Assembly: GCA_024138015.1 (NCBI GenBank)
Contig: JAMXBB010000002.1
Coordinates: 15,423,330-15,487,329, forward strand
DNA: 64,000 bases
Origin: Lumnitzera littorea
Lineage: Eukaryota > Streptophyta > Magnoliopsida > Myrtales > Combretaceae
Direction of reading: 5' to 3'
Shown piece after piece: positions 24,285-37,151 of this stretch; position 1 is the first letter of the stretch, and each line of letters opens with the position of its first letter. A program made the translations under genes and the position numbers. Under the pieces are notes generated by a model. That model made no database searches. It saw only the letters and a list, made by a program, of their open reading frames with translations, and was not told the origin of the DNA.

Positions 24285-25167
24285 TGATGGGAATCGAGCT
24301 GCTGAACCCTTAACTCACAACCGAGCTTGAGGCTTCGGAGGTCTAACGCAATGAATCCTCCTACTCCAGCCGACACCTGTCGAAGCCAAATTGATCATGG
24401 CTATTGACCAACTCCTAATGCCGACTCGTATGACTATACATCTCTTGGAAATCATATGCCGACTAGAAGAATGCCTTGATAATAACCTACTCAATATGAC
24501 CAAACCAACTACTTACTCGACAACATTGGTGTCAAAAGGTTGAGGTATCAACCTTACACGAACCCTTAACCACTCCTGCTCAGCCACTCGACTAGGTCAT
24601 ACTATTTTGTCCACATCTTCCAACGATGTCCCTAATACATTGCTACCATGTGTTTAAGACCACATAGAGAATTTGCTACCCTAATCATTATCTTTTCTTA
24701 AATATTCATTTTTTCCCTTTATATTCCTTATACATTACTTCTTTGGGACAGTACCCATTTTTGCCTTTCCATTTTTCGACAGGTTTCCCGAATTTCTTGG
24801 GTGTAAATGCACACTGTATATGTAGCCGCAGGAGACATTATTATCATCATTAATATACTGAATATTCCTTTTGTGAACATTGCTCTCGTTAGCTTATTTA
24901 CTCTCGTTTCACTCTTATCCTAAGCCTTAAGTAAGGCTAGGTAGCGAGTAACCTTACCAGACCAATTCGTGTATCATTTCGAGCTGTGCCGTGAGTCCTC
25001 GAAAGTTCTACTAGTGCTTCATATCATTTGGAGCTGCCCGTGGGTTTGCTTACTTTCTCTCGTTTCTGTTCTCTTGTACGCTTCCCCATTACTCACTTCA
25101 TGCTTTCAACAAGCTTGGACCCATCCCTAGGATCGACCTTGTCTGTTCTTAGCTATGATCCGCACCA
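24285..25167 (+). repeat. G3 5' LTR
   Basis: 883 bp. It matches the split 3' LTR (33334-33994 plus 38192-38427, together about 897 bp) along its full length. Confidence 0.85.
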
Positions 25168-25228
25168 CAAAGTGTATTAGAGCGGAGGTTTCTCCAAGTA
25201 AGTTTGTGTTTACAAACTGTATAGTAGC

Positions 25229-28200
25229 TGTAAGCTCCTAAAATTGAGTTTAGGACAACCGAGCCTAGATTTAAGACTTTTAGGGAAACTTATCCAATTG
25301 AGCTCAAACTTTACGACTAAGATAGAAAAGTTAGACGAAGTGACAAAGTGAAGTTAGATTTTAAAAATAATGATCCAAAATCCCAATTTTGCCCTTAGAA
25401 GTAGGAATATTCAATGTAGCATTAAGATGTTCGGAACTCCAAAAATTGAACTTAAATTACAACGAAAACTTAAATATAAGTTAATTGAGCTATAAAATAA
25501 GATAATATAGTATAGTTTACTATATAAATATATACGTAATTTTATAAGTATACCCGATATAAATAATAATTATACCCATAAATTATCCCTAAATTACGTA
25601 ATTATATATATATTACGTTGAATTCATGAAATTTATTAAGAGAATATATCTTAAAAATCAAAGATACGTTAGAAACATAATTATACGAGTATAATTATAT
25701 ATTACGCATGATATATATACATGATATATATACTTATATCTTACTAAAAAACTAAATATTAATTAAATATACTTAAAATACTAAAGTAATTGCAAATCCT
25801 ATCCTACAAACTTCAATTTCAGCTGGAGATTACTGGACATTGCCATGGCATCACCAATTCAATTGTATATGCTGAATCAAATGTTAATTTGCTAAGATTT
25901 GGCCACTTCCTCCTTACATTAACGAGGTAAAAGTAAAGGAAAAAAAATAAAAACAATTATAAAAAGTAGCAACCGACTTCCAATTGAATAAATAAGCTTC
26001 CCTACATCACTTTCCAACTTTACAAACAAAAAACAATAGAAATAAAAATTTAGAAAAAATCGTGGAAAATTAGGAAAAATATAGGAAAAACAGAGCAAGT
26101 ACCAAGCTGAGCTAATTCCTAGGGTATCCTTTGATCTACTGTTAAGCCAACATCTAGGTGTTCCAACACACCTCCACCACCTTACGACCGTCGGAGCCAC
26201 TAAAAACAGTTAGGTCAAAATTCTGCTCTATTTTTCAATAATTTTTAAAAATTACTAAATTCACCCAGAAAATTAAGAAAAAAATTCTACTTAGGTTATT
26301 TTGAACATGCTTTCACGTGATATTTTTATTTTTGAAAAATTCGTAATATTTAATATACTTTCTTAAAAAATTACTGTTCATCTGAATTTAAATTTGTAAA
26401 ATAAATGTACTAAATGATGTTGTTTTTAGTTGAAAATTTTTGTGTAGGATGTTTATGATATATAGATAATTGCTATGTAGCCTGAATTTTGATTTGAATA
26501 TTTTTAATATTTATTGCATTTTTTGCCTAAAAATAGCTCAAAAATAAGCTGAAATAATGAATTAAATAGGAAATTATAAAATTAATTAATGAAATGGACA
26601 TGTACAAATCTCTAATGGATAATAACAGTATTGAGTCAGATTGAAATTAATTTGCTGTATAAAAAATCATAATTGGGTAATTTAGGATAATTTAGGAGTA
26701 AAATTGTAAATACAAATATATAGGCGATAAGTTGAAAACTTGAAATAAAGTAATAATTGAATTCCTGATATTTTTAGGAGTTTATAGAAATTTTTAGGGA
26801 ATTATTTGGAAACCCAAACTATTTATTACAAATTTACCTAATAAAATGGCTTAAATTATAAATCGGAGTGTATTTTTAATATTAATAAGCTAAAATGAAT
26901 TAAATAGTTAAATAAAAATTATATATGTGATGGCTAATCAAATTGGATTAAAAAAATATTTTTAATATATTTATTAATATTTTCTAATCGGGATACACTT
27001 TACGTATATTAGAGTTAGATAATACTTATATTGTGATAATATATGGACAAATTAAGTAAAATACAATTTAATAACATAAATTATGTATAATACAATTATA
27101 TTTATATAATTACATATAATTGTATTAAAAATTCGAACTACTCGTTAAAAATCATCTCTAGGAACAGAACTCATAAAACGTGTTGTTACGTCTATACGAA
27201 CCCAACAACACTAACTTTGTTAAAATCGGACAACCTTAAATAATTTAACCTATAACTTTATCATATTCAAGAATGTACGTATTTCGGTAACCTTATTGGA
27301 ATTAAAACGTGAATTAATAAATTAAAAGTATGTTTCAATACGACCGAAACGATACATAATACGTAATAGTATATATGATGTACAATATCAACAATTAATA
27401 ACTTAATTCGATATGTAATGATAATACAACTATATATTATGGAAATAATATATATATATATATATATATCTATAACTGTTTTAGATTAAACCCTAATATT
27501 TTTGTAATTATTATGAAAACTGAATTTAGGTCTTTTGTGTAAATAGGATCTTCTAATACAAAGACGGCAGACAATTCGAGTTAGCAGTAGTGAACATCTA
27601 AACAAGTAAGTTGGGATTATGGCTTCATTGCTTGTTGGGATACTATTTAAAGTATCTGGAGACCCAACAGTACTTCTGGCTGTGTTTGTAGCTAGTTGAT
27701 TGTGCGCATGCTGTATGTATAGATGATACTCAATTGTGACAAGAGTTTAACTCCTTAATATGCTATTTTGCATGTTTACATTAATTCTGTATTGTATGAA
27801 CTTGTCAACCACCCCTAATTAAAACTAACGTTTATTCGACTAAAATGAAACTGAACATGCATAACACCCATTAAGGGAAACTATTAAAGGTGTCAAGCCA
27901 AATACCAACTTCCTTCAATAAGGATAGCTGAAATGGTCCTTTCCCCATCTTTAGTCGAACTAAGTGACAAGCAAGGAGGTCACGGCAAGGTTAGGGGCCG
28001 TAGTTTGAAGGCAATCATAGGTAAAGGGTGTTCTTTATTGCATAAGCCCAGATTTGGTCTGACTTGAGTCACGATGAAACTCCTCAATTCAGGTTGGAGC
28101 GGATATAATTTCTCTAACCTCATAGTAGACCAGATAACATTGTGCAATGTTTCATTTGATTGATTGCATTGCATTGCATTGCATTTCATCATAATTATTA

Positions 28201-28764
28201 ACCTTATTTATGTTTGTACAGTACTCTTCTGACTCCATCCCACTTACTGAACTAGTTATGCTCACATCCCTATAGACTCTTTTGCAGGTGTTGAGTGAGG
28301 TCAGGATATTCAGATACTACCGTTCCCAAGTTAATGTGCTACTGTTTGGGAAAGTGAGGATCAAGAAATCAATTGAACCTGGGCTTTTGACTTTGTTTTT
28401 CTTTTAGTTTTTGAGGAAACTAATTGGGAATTCCCTATGAGCCCACTAGTTTCCTAACTTATTGTATATAAACTACAAAACCTATGAATTTTAATAAACT
28501 CTGATTATAAATTTTACCTTTAGATGTAAAACGTTTGTATAAATACCGTTGTGGTATTAGAGAACAAGTTGTATAGAACAGGTATTTTCTAAAGCTTTAC
28601 CATAGGTTTGGTTATTAACAAGTATCGGAACAAACGTTTCAAGCTGATTAAGTTGTGTACGCCTTGTGTGAACTGTATCTACGATAGCAACTATAAGGTT
28701 TGCTTCTATTTTAGGTTAGTTTACACGGTGGGACTATTATGACTCTTCCTGTTCGGGCGTGACT
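25229..28764 (+). mobile_element. Solo LTR, family S, copy 4 (longest and oldest-looking)
   Basis: 3,536 bp with a perfect 5-bp duplication GTAGC (25224-25228 and 28765-28769). It starts TGTAAGCTCC; the other end is worn to GGGCGTGACT (from GGCGTAACA). It sits in the G3 5' leader. Neither the TATA box nor the splice donor is clearly preserved, and it is the most diverged copy. It contains a TA microsatellite (about 27447-27470) and a short GCATT tandem (about 28164-28185). Confidence 0.85.
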
Positions 28765-28883
28765 GTAGCACTACTTGCTACTTTGTTTCAAACATCCGAA
28801 AATAGAGCCAGTTCAATGTTAACAGTTTATTCATCAGTTGTAGCTCAAACTTGAAGATTAAAATTGAATTTATTGAGGAAAAT

Positions 28884-29940
28884 GACGGACCCAAGTGTTA
28901 ATATTGGTATTAAGGAAGACAATAATGGTGTTGACCACCATGGCTGATAATCCCAAGGTACCCCCAAGAGTACGAACAAGAGGCTCAATGAAGTAGCTAA
29001 CCTCCTAGTGGACTTTATCCGAGCTATCTATGCATTGGCATATTGACCTGCTAAGGTCGTATATAACACACCTCACGCTACCCGACCTGCTAGAGGCTAA
29101 AATCCCACACGGCATAATTGAGGTAGAAGAGTAAGCAGACAAGTGAGAAGAAGAATTGACATAAGAGATATGGATGACGTTGAAGAAGAAGAGTGACTTA
29201 AAGTACCCCGAGCTATTGACCATGTGAAGCTTTAGATTTCGAGCTTCAATGGGTTTGAAGTGCAAACGACTATTTGGATTGGGAGGAAAAGGTGGAGCAT
29301 GTTTTTTATTATTACCAGTATGAAAATTACGAGAAAGTACGGACTACTGCTATTGAGTTCTCAAGATATGCCGTCATGTGGTGGAAGAAGTTCTAGGTCA
29401 TGAGGAGACGAAAAGGATACAGAAAAATTAATACTTGGCTTAAGATGAAGAGAATACTAAAAAACGGGTTTATGTCGGATACTTATTTGTAAGCCAAACT
29501 ATTGGCAAGTATGTTCAAGAGTTCCAAATGCTCATGATTCGCTGAGAAGTAGAAGAGCCATCAACGTAAACAATCTTTAGGTTCCTTACTGGTTTGAGAA
29601 ATGATATCCGAGACATTGTGAAACTCCAGCAATTTACTGCGATGGATGAAGCTTTATGGATAGCCCAATGAATAGAAAGGCAGAAAAGAAACCAAATGCC
29701 AACAAGAATAATGATTGGCCGACCTACTCAATTAAGCCAACTAGTTCAAGGAAGCTACCAAGGTCAACCGAATATTGAGGCAACTAGACTTGCAAATGAC
29801 AGGACTGAACAGAAGGGCCAACCTGAAGATGACGTACCGACCCAAACATATGAGAAGGGGCAAGGATTTGGAAGGAAGACGAGTTAGATCAAATATTTCA
29901 AATGCCAAGGGCTTAGACATATGGCTACTCAGTATCTGAA
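28884..29940 (+). pseudogene. G3 gag
   Basis: Starts about 28884 (MTDPSVNIG), parallel to the G2 start. Stops appear within 25 codons. Recognisable parts are the DHVKL segment (about 29218), a region reading RYAVMWWKKF (about 29365-29394) and a zinc knuckle at 29894-29935. In that knuckle the first and last cysteines are tyrosines (YFKCQGLRHMATQY), single G-to-A changes from TGC/TGT to TAT. It cannot be functional. Confidence 0.8.
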
Positions 29941-30107
29941 CCATAGGACTACAGTCATCAAGGAAGTAGCCCCGAAGCTTAAATTAGATAGCACTGACAA
30001 AGAACCTAAGGAAGAGGGTGATCTTGAGAAGGAGACCACTTAAGAGAATGAACTAATTAAAGAAGATGTGTTTGCCGAGGACTTGGATCAGTTGATCCTA
30101 ATTATCT

Positions 30108-30540
30108 GACGTACTAAGAGCCTGAAATCCTCACGTGAGGAGAAGTAGAGAGAAAACCTGCCCCATATTACGTGCAAGGTGAATGACCAGTTGTATGCAC
30201 TCATTGTAGATAGTGGTAACTACACCAATGTAGCATCAGCCGATTTGATTATGAAGTTTAAGTTACCAACTATCACACATCCGAAGCCGTACAAGTTGCA
30301 TTGGTTGAATGAGAAAGGAGCACTACATGTCACTCGGCAAATACTACTACCGATCACGATTGGAAACTATTCCAATGAGATTCTTTGTGACATACTGCCA
30401 ATGTGCACATCATATGTACTGATGGGCTAACCTTGGCTTTATGATTGAAGAGTTATAAATGAAAAATATAGGAATACCTATGTATTTAAGAACGATGGAA
30501 GGAAGATTATGCTAAACCCTATGTCATCGAGTCAAGTTAG
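30108..30540 (+). pseudogene. G3 aspartic protease
   Basis: The open part 30179-30430 reads NDQLYALIVDSGNYTNVAS, then KPYKLHWLNEKGALHVTRQI and ILCDILPMCTSYVLMG, then a stop and PWLYD. The catalytic triplet DSG is kept here, unlike in G2, although the next serine is asparagine. It is bounded by stops on both sides. Confidence 0.8.
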
Positions 30541-33333
30541 CAAATTGTAGGATAAACTTGCTAAAGGATCAAAGAAGACTCTGATGATGAGTAGAGTTAA
30601 GCTTTGAGAGGTTATTAAAGCCAACTCGTCGACCTTTATTTTGGTTAGGCAATTATTAGAGTTGAGGGAGTAAGGTAAACTATCCCTAGAAGTAAAGGAG
30701 TTGCTAAATGAATATGCCGACCTGTTTCCTTAACAATTGCTCGAAGGATTACCCCTTATTTGAAGCATAGAATATTGCATTGACTTGATACCTGATGCCA
30801 CTCTGTCGAACAAGCCAACTTATTGAATGAAACCTGCGTAAGCTTTTGAACTTCAGCAACAAGTCAATGAACTCCTGGAGAAGGGTTATGTAATGGGGAG
30901 TCAAAGTCCCTATGCTGTATCGGCGTTCTCAATGCCGAAAAGGAATGGTACCTGAAGAATGTGTGTTAATAGCCGAGCCATAAACAAGATCACGATCAAG
31001 TACTGATACCCAATCCTTAGGTTAGATGACATGCTGGACGAACCAAGTCGAGCTAGGATCTTCAATAAGATCGATCTAAAGTCTGACTATCATCAAATTC
31101 AAATGAGGCCAAGAGATGAGTAGAATACTACTTTCAAAACTCGACATAGACTATACGAGTGGATGGTAATGCCTTTTAGCTTGTCTACGCCCGAGCACCT
31201 GCATGCGACTAATGAACCACTTGCCAAGAGATCTTATTAGGAAGAATATCGTGGTGTATTTTAACGACTTCCTAGTATACAGTGTCAACATGTCGATCAC
31301 CTTGAACATCTTTATACCGCGCTAAATGTACTCTAAGCTGAGAGATTGTTCAACAATTTAAAGAAGTGCTGTTTCTACCAGGAGGAAGTGATATTTTTAG
31401 GTTACAAAATAAGCGGAAGAGGTTTGCGAATAGATGATGAGAAGATTTAAGCAATTGTTGAATGGCCAACTTTGAAAACTTGTACCGAAGTAAAAAGTTT
31501 CTATGGACTGGCATCCTTTTATAGAAAATTCGTAAGGAATTCCAATACCATAGCCACAACCCTTACTGAATTGACAAGGAAGAACATCAAATTCAGGTAG
31601 GGAGAAAAGGAGGAAAGAAGCTTTGTCGAGGTAAAGGAAAAATTGACTTCCGCACATTTACTAACTTTACCTAGCTTTGAAAAGATATTTGAGCTAAAAT
31701 GTGATGCGTTAAACATTGGTATAGGTGCTGTCCTAATGCAGGACGGCCAACCAATTGCCTACTACAATGAGAAGCTTAAAGGACCGCAGCTAAACTACTC
31801 TATATACAACAAAGAACTCTTAATAGTCATCCGAGCACTCCAAGTACGGCAACATTATCTACTGTCGAAAAAGTTTGTCATCTATACTGATTATGAGTCC
31901 CTAAGGTACCTCTAAATCCAAACAAAGTTGTCAAAGTGGTAGGCGAAGTAGGTAGAATTTCTTAAAGGTTTCAATTTTATAATAAAATACAAGCAAGGGA
32001 AGAGCAATGTAGTTGTAGATGCTCTTTTAAAAAGACATGCACTCTTAACTGAACTGCAGACCAAATTGTTTAGGTTTGCAAGTATCAAAGAGCAATATTA
32101 TAAAAACCCACACTTCAAACTTATATTTAGGCAATGTGTTGATGGGAGAACAGTAGACGAATATCATGAAGAAGATGGGTACTTATTTTAAAGTGGAAAA
32201 TTGTGCATGCTGACCTATTCACTGAGAGAGTCAATGATCAGGGAAGCCTACAGTAAAAGGCTCTCTAGATGTTTTGGGGAGAGAAGGATGTATGAGCTAC
32301 TAAGTGAGCTGTTCTTTTAGCCGAGAATGAGGCAAGACGTGCACTAAATAGTTGAAGGTTGTGCTGTGTGCAAGAGAGCCAAATGCCAAGCCGAATAAGG
32401 GAAGGCAGTGCCTCTTCCTGTCTCGACTAGACCTTGGACTGAGTTGATTATGGACTTTATCCTTGGATTACCAAGAACAAGCTAAGGTAAAGATTCTGTA
32501 ATAGTCGTCGTTGATAGATTTAGGAAGATAGCACACTTTGTGTCTTGCTCCAAGACTAACGATGTGTTGGCTATTGCTTCTTTTTTCTTGCAAGAGGTTG
32601 TTCGGTTACACGGCATACTGAGAAATGTAATCTCAAATAGAGACCCAAAGCTCTTGAGCCATTTCTAGAAAACACTATGGCACCGGATGGGGACTAAACT
32701 ACTATTCAACACTTCTTGTCACCCCCAAACTGATGGCTAAATAGAGGTAGTCAATCAAACTTTAGGATCACTGCTCCGAGTTGCAATAGGAAAGAACTTG
32801 ACTAATTAAGATGTCTGTCTGCCCATGGTAAAATTCGCCTATAACCAAACAAAGCATGACACCACTAAACTAACTCCCTTCGAGGTTGTCTACGGTTTTA
32901 ACCCCGAATTACCTCTCAACCACACCCATGTACCCCTATCCGAACAAGAGGATCCTGATGCAAAAGCTCGAGCCCAGTCCCTATAACACATTTATAACAA
33001 AGTTACTCGGTAAATCAACCAAGCGAACAAAAAAATGTGAGAAAAAGCCAAAGGAAGGAAGTGAGTACAATTTCAACCTAGAGATCTAGTATGGTTACAC
33101 TTGAGCAAGGAGAGGTTTTTGAATAGGAGAAAGAACAAACTGTCCACCCAAGATGAAGGCCCCTTTAGAATCCTACAGAAAGTTAATGACAATGCTTACA
33201 AATTGGAGCTACCAGAAGATTATGGGATTTCCAATACTTTCAATATTGCTAATCTCAATCCCTATCACCCTGATAAAGCATTGGACAAAGACCAGTTGAA
33301 TTTGATCCCAAATCCAAATCAACCAGGAAGGAA
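30541..33333 (+). pseudogene. G3 reverse transcriptase, RNase H and integrase
   Basis: RT starts about 30770 with IDLIPDATLSNKPTY; the catalytic box is YFND (31257-31268), so the aspartate pair is disturbed. RNase H is the best preserved part: 31643-31915 reads FELKCDALNIGIGAVLMQDG, NYSIYNKELL and YTDYESLRYL. Integrase is broken, with a CAVC pair at about 32361 and CHPQTDG at about 32721. The tail at 33101-33466 is open for 121 residues: PFRILQKVNDNAYKLELPED, then TFNIANLNPYHPD, then across the LTR start without a stop. Numerous TAG, TAA and TGA codons elsewhere. Confidence 0.85.
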
Positions 33334-33994
33334 TGATGGGAATCAAGTTACTAGACCCCTAACTCACAACCAAGCCCGAAGCCTTGAAGGTCTGACGCGG
33401 CGAATCCTCCTCCTTCAACCGACTTTTGTTAAGGTCGAACTGATCATGGTTGCCAACTACTTCTAATGCTAAGTTGTATGACTACACATCTCTTGAAAAT
33501 CATATTCTGACTGGAAGAATGCCTTGATAACAACCAAACTCCGTACGCCTGCTTGACTTAACCAACCTAACTAAACTGACCACTTACTCGGCAACATTGG
33601 TGCCGAGAAGCTAAGGTATCAACCTTATACGAACCCTTAATCACCCCTGCTTGGCCACCCGACTAAGTCGAACTATTTTGTCCACATCTTCCAATGATGT
33701 CCCCAATATATTGCTGCCATGTATCTAGGACCATATGGAGAATCTTACCCTAATCATTATCTTTCCTTAAATACTCATTTTTACCCTTTGTATTCCTTAT
33801 ACATTACTTCTTTGGGACAGTACCCCTTTTTGTCTTTTCCATTTTTAAGTAGGTTGCCTTAATTTCTCGAGTATAAATACACCCTATACATGTAGTCATA
33901 GGAGACATTATTATCATCATTAATATACTGAATATTCCTTTTGTGAACATTTCTCCCATTAGCTTGTTTACTCTTATTTCACTCTTATCTTAAC
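33334..33994 (+). repeat. G3 3' LTR, first part
   Basis: Begins TGATGGGAATCAAG right after the purine tract. It is interrupted at 33994 by G4 and continues at 38192. The G3 pol frame stays open in it up to 33466. Confidence 0.85.
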
Positions 33995-35034
33995 TGATGG
34001 GAATCAGCCTCCGATTACGTCCAAGTCAAGGCCGACCTGTCCGAAGCCGATGCCAACCCTCTAGAAAAAGATGCCTACCTACTCTAACCTAAGGCCGAAC
34101 AGTTCAAGGTTGAGGTCGAACAGATTTTACCAAGGCCAAGCAAATGACAGAAGACAGAGGGGAAGAAAAGAAGCCACTTGGTATTAACTCTATCGTCTGC
34201 CAAGAAGCCGAGAGATCATACAGCTAAAGACTTGGGACCAAAGAACCACTCGGCACGGCCCCGAGAGACTAGTGCCGACTAATTCTAGCACTCGGCAATT
34301 ATGGGCCAACCTCTCTAGTATCTCGGCCAAGCTACGTGAGACGTCAAGGACCCCTTCCCAAACTCATACATCCAATTGTTGACCTCATCCAATTCGAATA
34401 CTACTCCTCCCGGGACATGCCGAATGACTGCATGCCGAGTTCTGTAAAACGTACAGTTTTGTATTCTTGTAGATGTTTTCTCTTTATTTTATTTATGGGC
34501 CCAATTCTTTAGAGTTTAAGGCCTTATACATTATTTATAGTTTTGCCACTAAAGTTTAGGACTTACTATAAATAGCAACTATTGTAAACATCAAATAGAT
34601 AAAAGATACGAAAATATAAAAAAGCATATTCCCATACAAAGTGAGACTTTCCTTTTTCGAGCAAGGCTACACTTGAGCTAGCGTTTGCCAGATTATTGAG
34701 TATTGATTAGACTCTTTAATTTTTCCTCGTGTTCTTATCGATCTTAACTCTAAGATTGTGGTGAACCTTTCATTTGAACCAGTTAGTAAGTCGTATCTAA
34801 CCCTCATTTGAATCTCGAGCAACATTTAGTGTTCGTAAGTCATATCGAACCCTATTTCGAGCTCAAACCCTTAACTGTGTTTGTGTTTTAGTGTGTGATA
34901 CCCACATACATTCAAACTCAAAACCCCAGTTTTACTTCCTGTTCTTCATACCCACTTGAATCCATAAATACCCATTCTGTTTGTCTGACCTGTTGCCGTA
35001 TCATCTTACTCAGTTGACCTTTGATCCCCTATCA
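33995..35034 (+). repeat. G4 5' LTR
   Basis: 1,040 bp, TGATGGGAATCAGCC...CCCCTATCA. In a 200-base stretch compared by eye (from 34441 and 37595) about nine of ten bases agree with the 3' copy. A TATAAATAG sequence is at about 34568. Confidence 0.9.
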
Positions 35035-35329
35035 TATTGGTATCAAAGCTTTGGGGAGACACGTGTACTGGTGTTCTTCAAAGTTTGTTTAACCATTCTA
35101 ACATCTGTTCATCATCATTTTATAGCGTATGTGTTGTTTGTGTTCTTAGTAGTAATGGTATTGTACTGCTTGTACTGAGTTATAAAGTCAAGCAGCAGTA
35201 ATTTCAGTAATTGATTTTAGTGTTTGTTGGTTATGGGTAGCTGCAGAAGTCAAGTAATGGTTGTTTCTAGGTTACTGTAATTATGTCTTGTTATTTGTTC
35301 AATTTTCTAGTAACTTACTATATGAACAA

Positions 35330-37140
35330 GAATGTCAGAGGATAGTGTCAACAACACTGGTGACAATCCTTGCAGAAGCTTGAGGTGACGTGTTGACAAC
35401 TTAGAGTGATTCAGAATCTCACTGACTCTATCCAAGAACTCACTAGCTTAGTCAAAGGCCACAGACATGATGGCTAAGAAGAAAGGAAGGAATGGATACC
35501 CACCAGTAGGAGTGGTTCCAATAAACTTGACAATGATGAGCGATAGCCGAGAAAAGCCACCAAGCTAAGAAGAAAAGAAAATTGACCCGATCCGAGAAGA
35601 GGTAATGACAGGAGTGTTAACTCTGAGTTGAACCAAGGCATCCAGAGAAGAGAACCAAGGCTGAGAAGAGATGTGGTCAAGTACAGCTCCAACAGAAGTA
35701 GCCAAATCGAAGTGACTCAACTAATTCGGAATGCAAGGGATGAACCCCAAGCACCTGGCTGAGGACTTGACAACGTCAAGCTGAAACTACCGACCTAAAG
35801 AGTTCCTTGACTGGGTTCCCCAAGTCGAGAAATTGTTCGAGTGCTTCGAGTGTGATGATTGAGTAAAGGTTAAGCTGGCTTCACTATCCCTTGTTGACTA
35901 TGCGAGTCTTTAGTGGGATAAGTTAGTTGCCAAGCAAAATGCTGAAGGAAAAGAGTCGATTAGAACCTGGAGGCTTATGAAGCAATTGATGAATCAGCAC
36001 TTTATGCTGACTTACTTCAAGCAAGAGATGCTCCATGCCTTCTAGCACCTGAGACAAGGTCAAAATACTGTTGAAAAGTATTTGCAAGAGTTCGAGACCT
36101 TGATGACGAGATGTGAGATAGCTGAACCACAGGACTACACCATTGCTAAGTTTCTGAGTGAACTCCAAGATGATATTGCTAACATAGTTAAATTACAGTC
36201 GTTCAACTCTCTAGATGAGCTAATTAATTTGGAATTAAGAGTAGAGAGACAAAGGAGAAGAAGGCATCAAAGGCCAACTAGCCGACCTTAACAAGGTAGC
36301 CCTAAGCTTGAGAGGTATGCTGAGAGAAGGCAAGAAAAGAAGATAAAGAAAGGATAGCCTAGCCGACCAGTCTATGTCGAGAAAAAGATTGCTGAGAAAG
36401 AGAAGGTACTCGGCAACAAAGCCCGAGAAGTAAAGTGTTTCAAATGCTTACGCTATGGACATATTACGTCCCAATGCTCGAATAAAAGGGTCATAGTATT
36501 GAAGGTTGAAGGGCTCGGGGATCAAATTGAGAGTCAAAGTGACAAGAGCTCAGAAGACCAGTTAATAAAAGAAGATGTCTATGTCGAGGACCTCGATAAA
36601 CTCCTAGTAATGGCAACAAGAGCCAACTTGAAGGCAAATCCCAAGCAAAGGGAAAATTTATTTCACATGCGGTGCCTAGTAAATGGGAAGACTTATTCCC
36701 TGGTTATCGATGGAGATAGTTGCACCAACATCGTTTCTGCCAAGTTAGTAAAAAGGATGAAATTGCCGACCTACCCATACTCCCGACCTTATAGTTTGAA
36801 ATGGTTTAATGACAAGGGTATGGTCCATGTGCATAAAAGAGCGCAGATAGCATTCAAGGTTGGACAATATGAGGATGAGATCGACTTCGACGTAATGCTT
36901 ATGAATGCCATGAATCTACTTCTTAGCCGACCATAGGAGTTTGATCGAAAAGTAATCCATGACGGATTCCTCAACACTTACACTGTTCGGAAGGATGGGA
37001 AGAGCTATCTCTTAACCCCAATGAGTATTGAGGAAATCCAAAGACACTTAGCACTCATGGTAAAGCAAAAAGGGAGGAGGAGCTTATTCGACATCCTAGC
37101 TCATGCTCAACACTTAACATCGAAGATGACTTCCTTTTAA
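35330..37140 (+). pseudogene. G4 gag and protease
   Basis: Gag begins about 35330 (MSEDSVNNTGDNP) and is stopped early. Later open parts are 36082-36291 (MQEFETLMTRCEIAE, FLSELQDDIANIVKLQSF) and 36499-36936. The zinc knuckle at 36436-36477 is intact (CFKCLRYGHITSQC). The protease has VIDGDSCTNIVSAKLV, with aspartate where glycine is expected in the D-x-G motif, then PYSLKWFNDKG. The end continues through TYTVRKDGKSYLLTPMS to a stop at 37140. Gag resembles that of G1-G3 at family level but is clearly diverged. Confidence 0.85.
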
Positions 37141-37151
37141 ACCCGTGGTAA

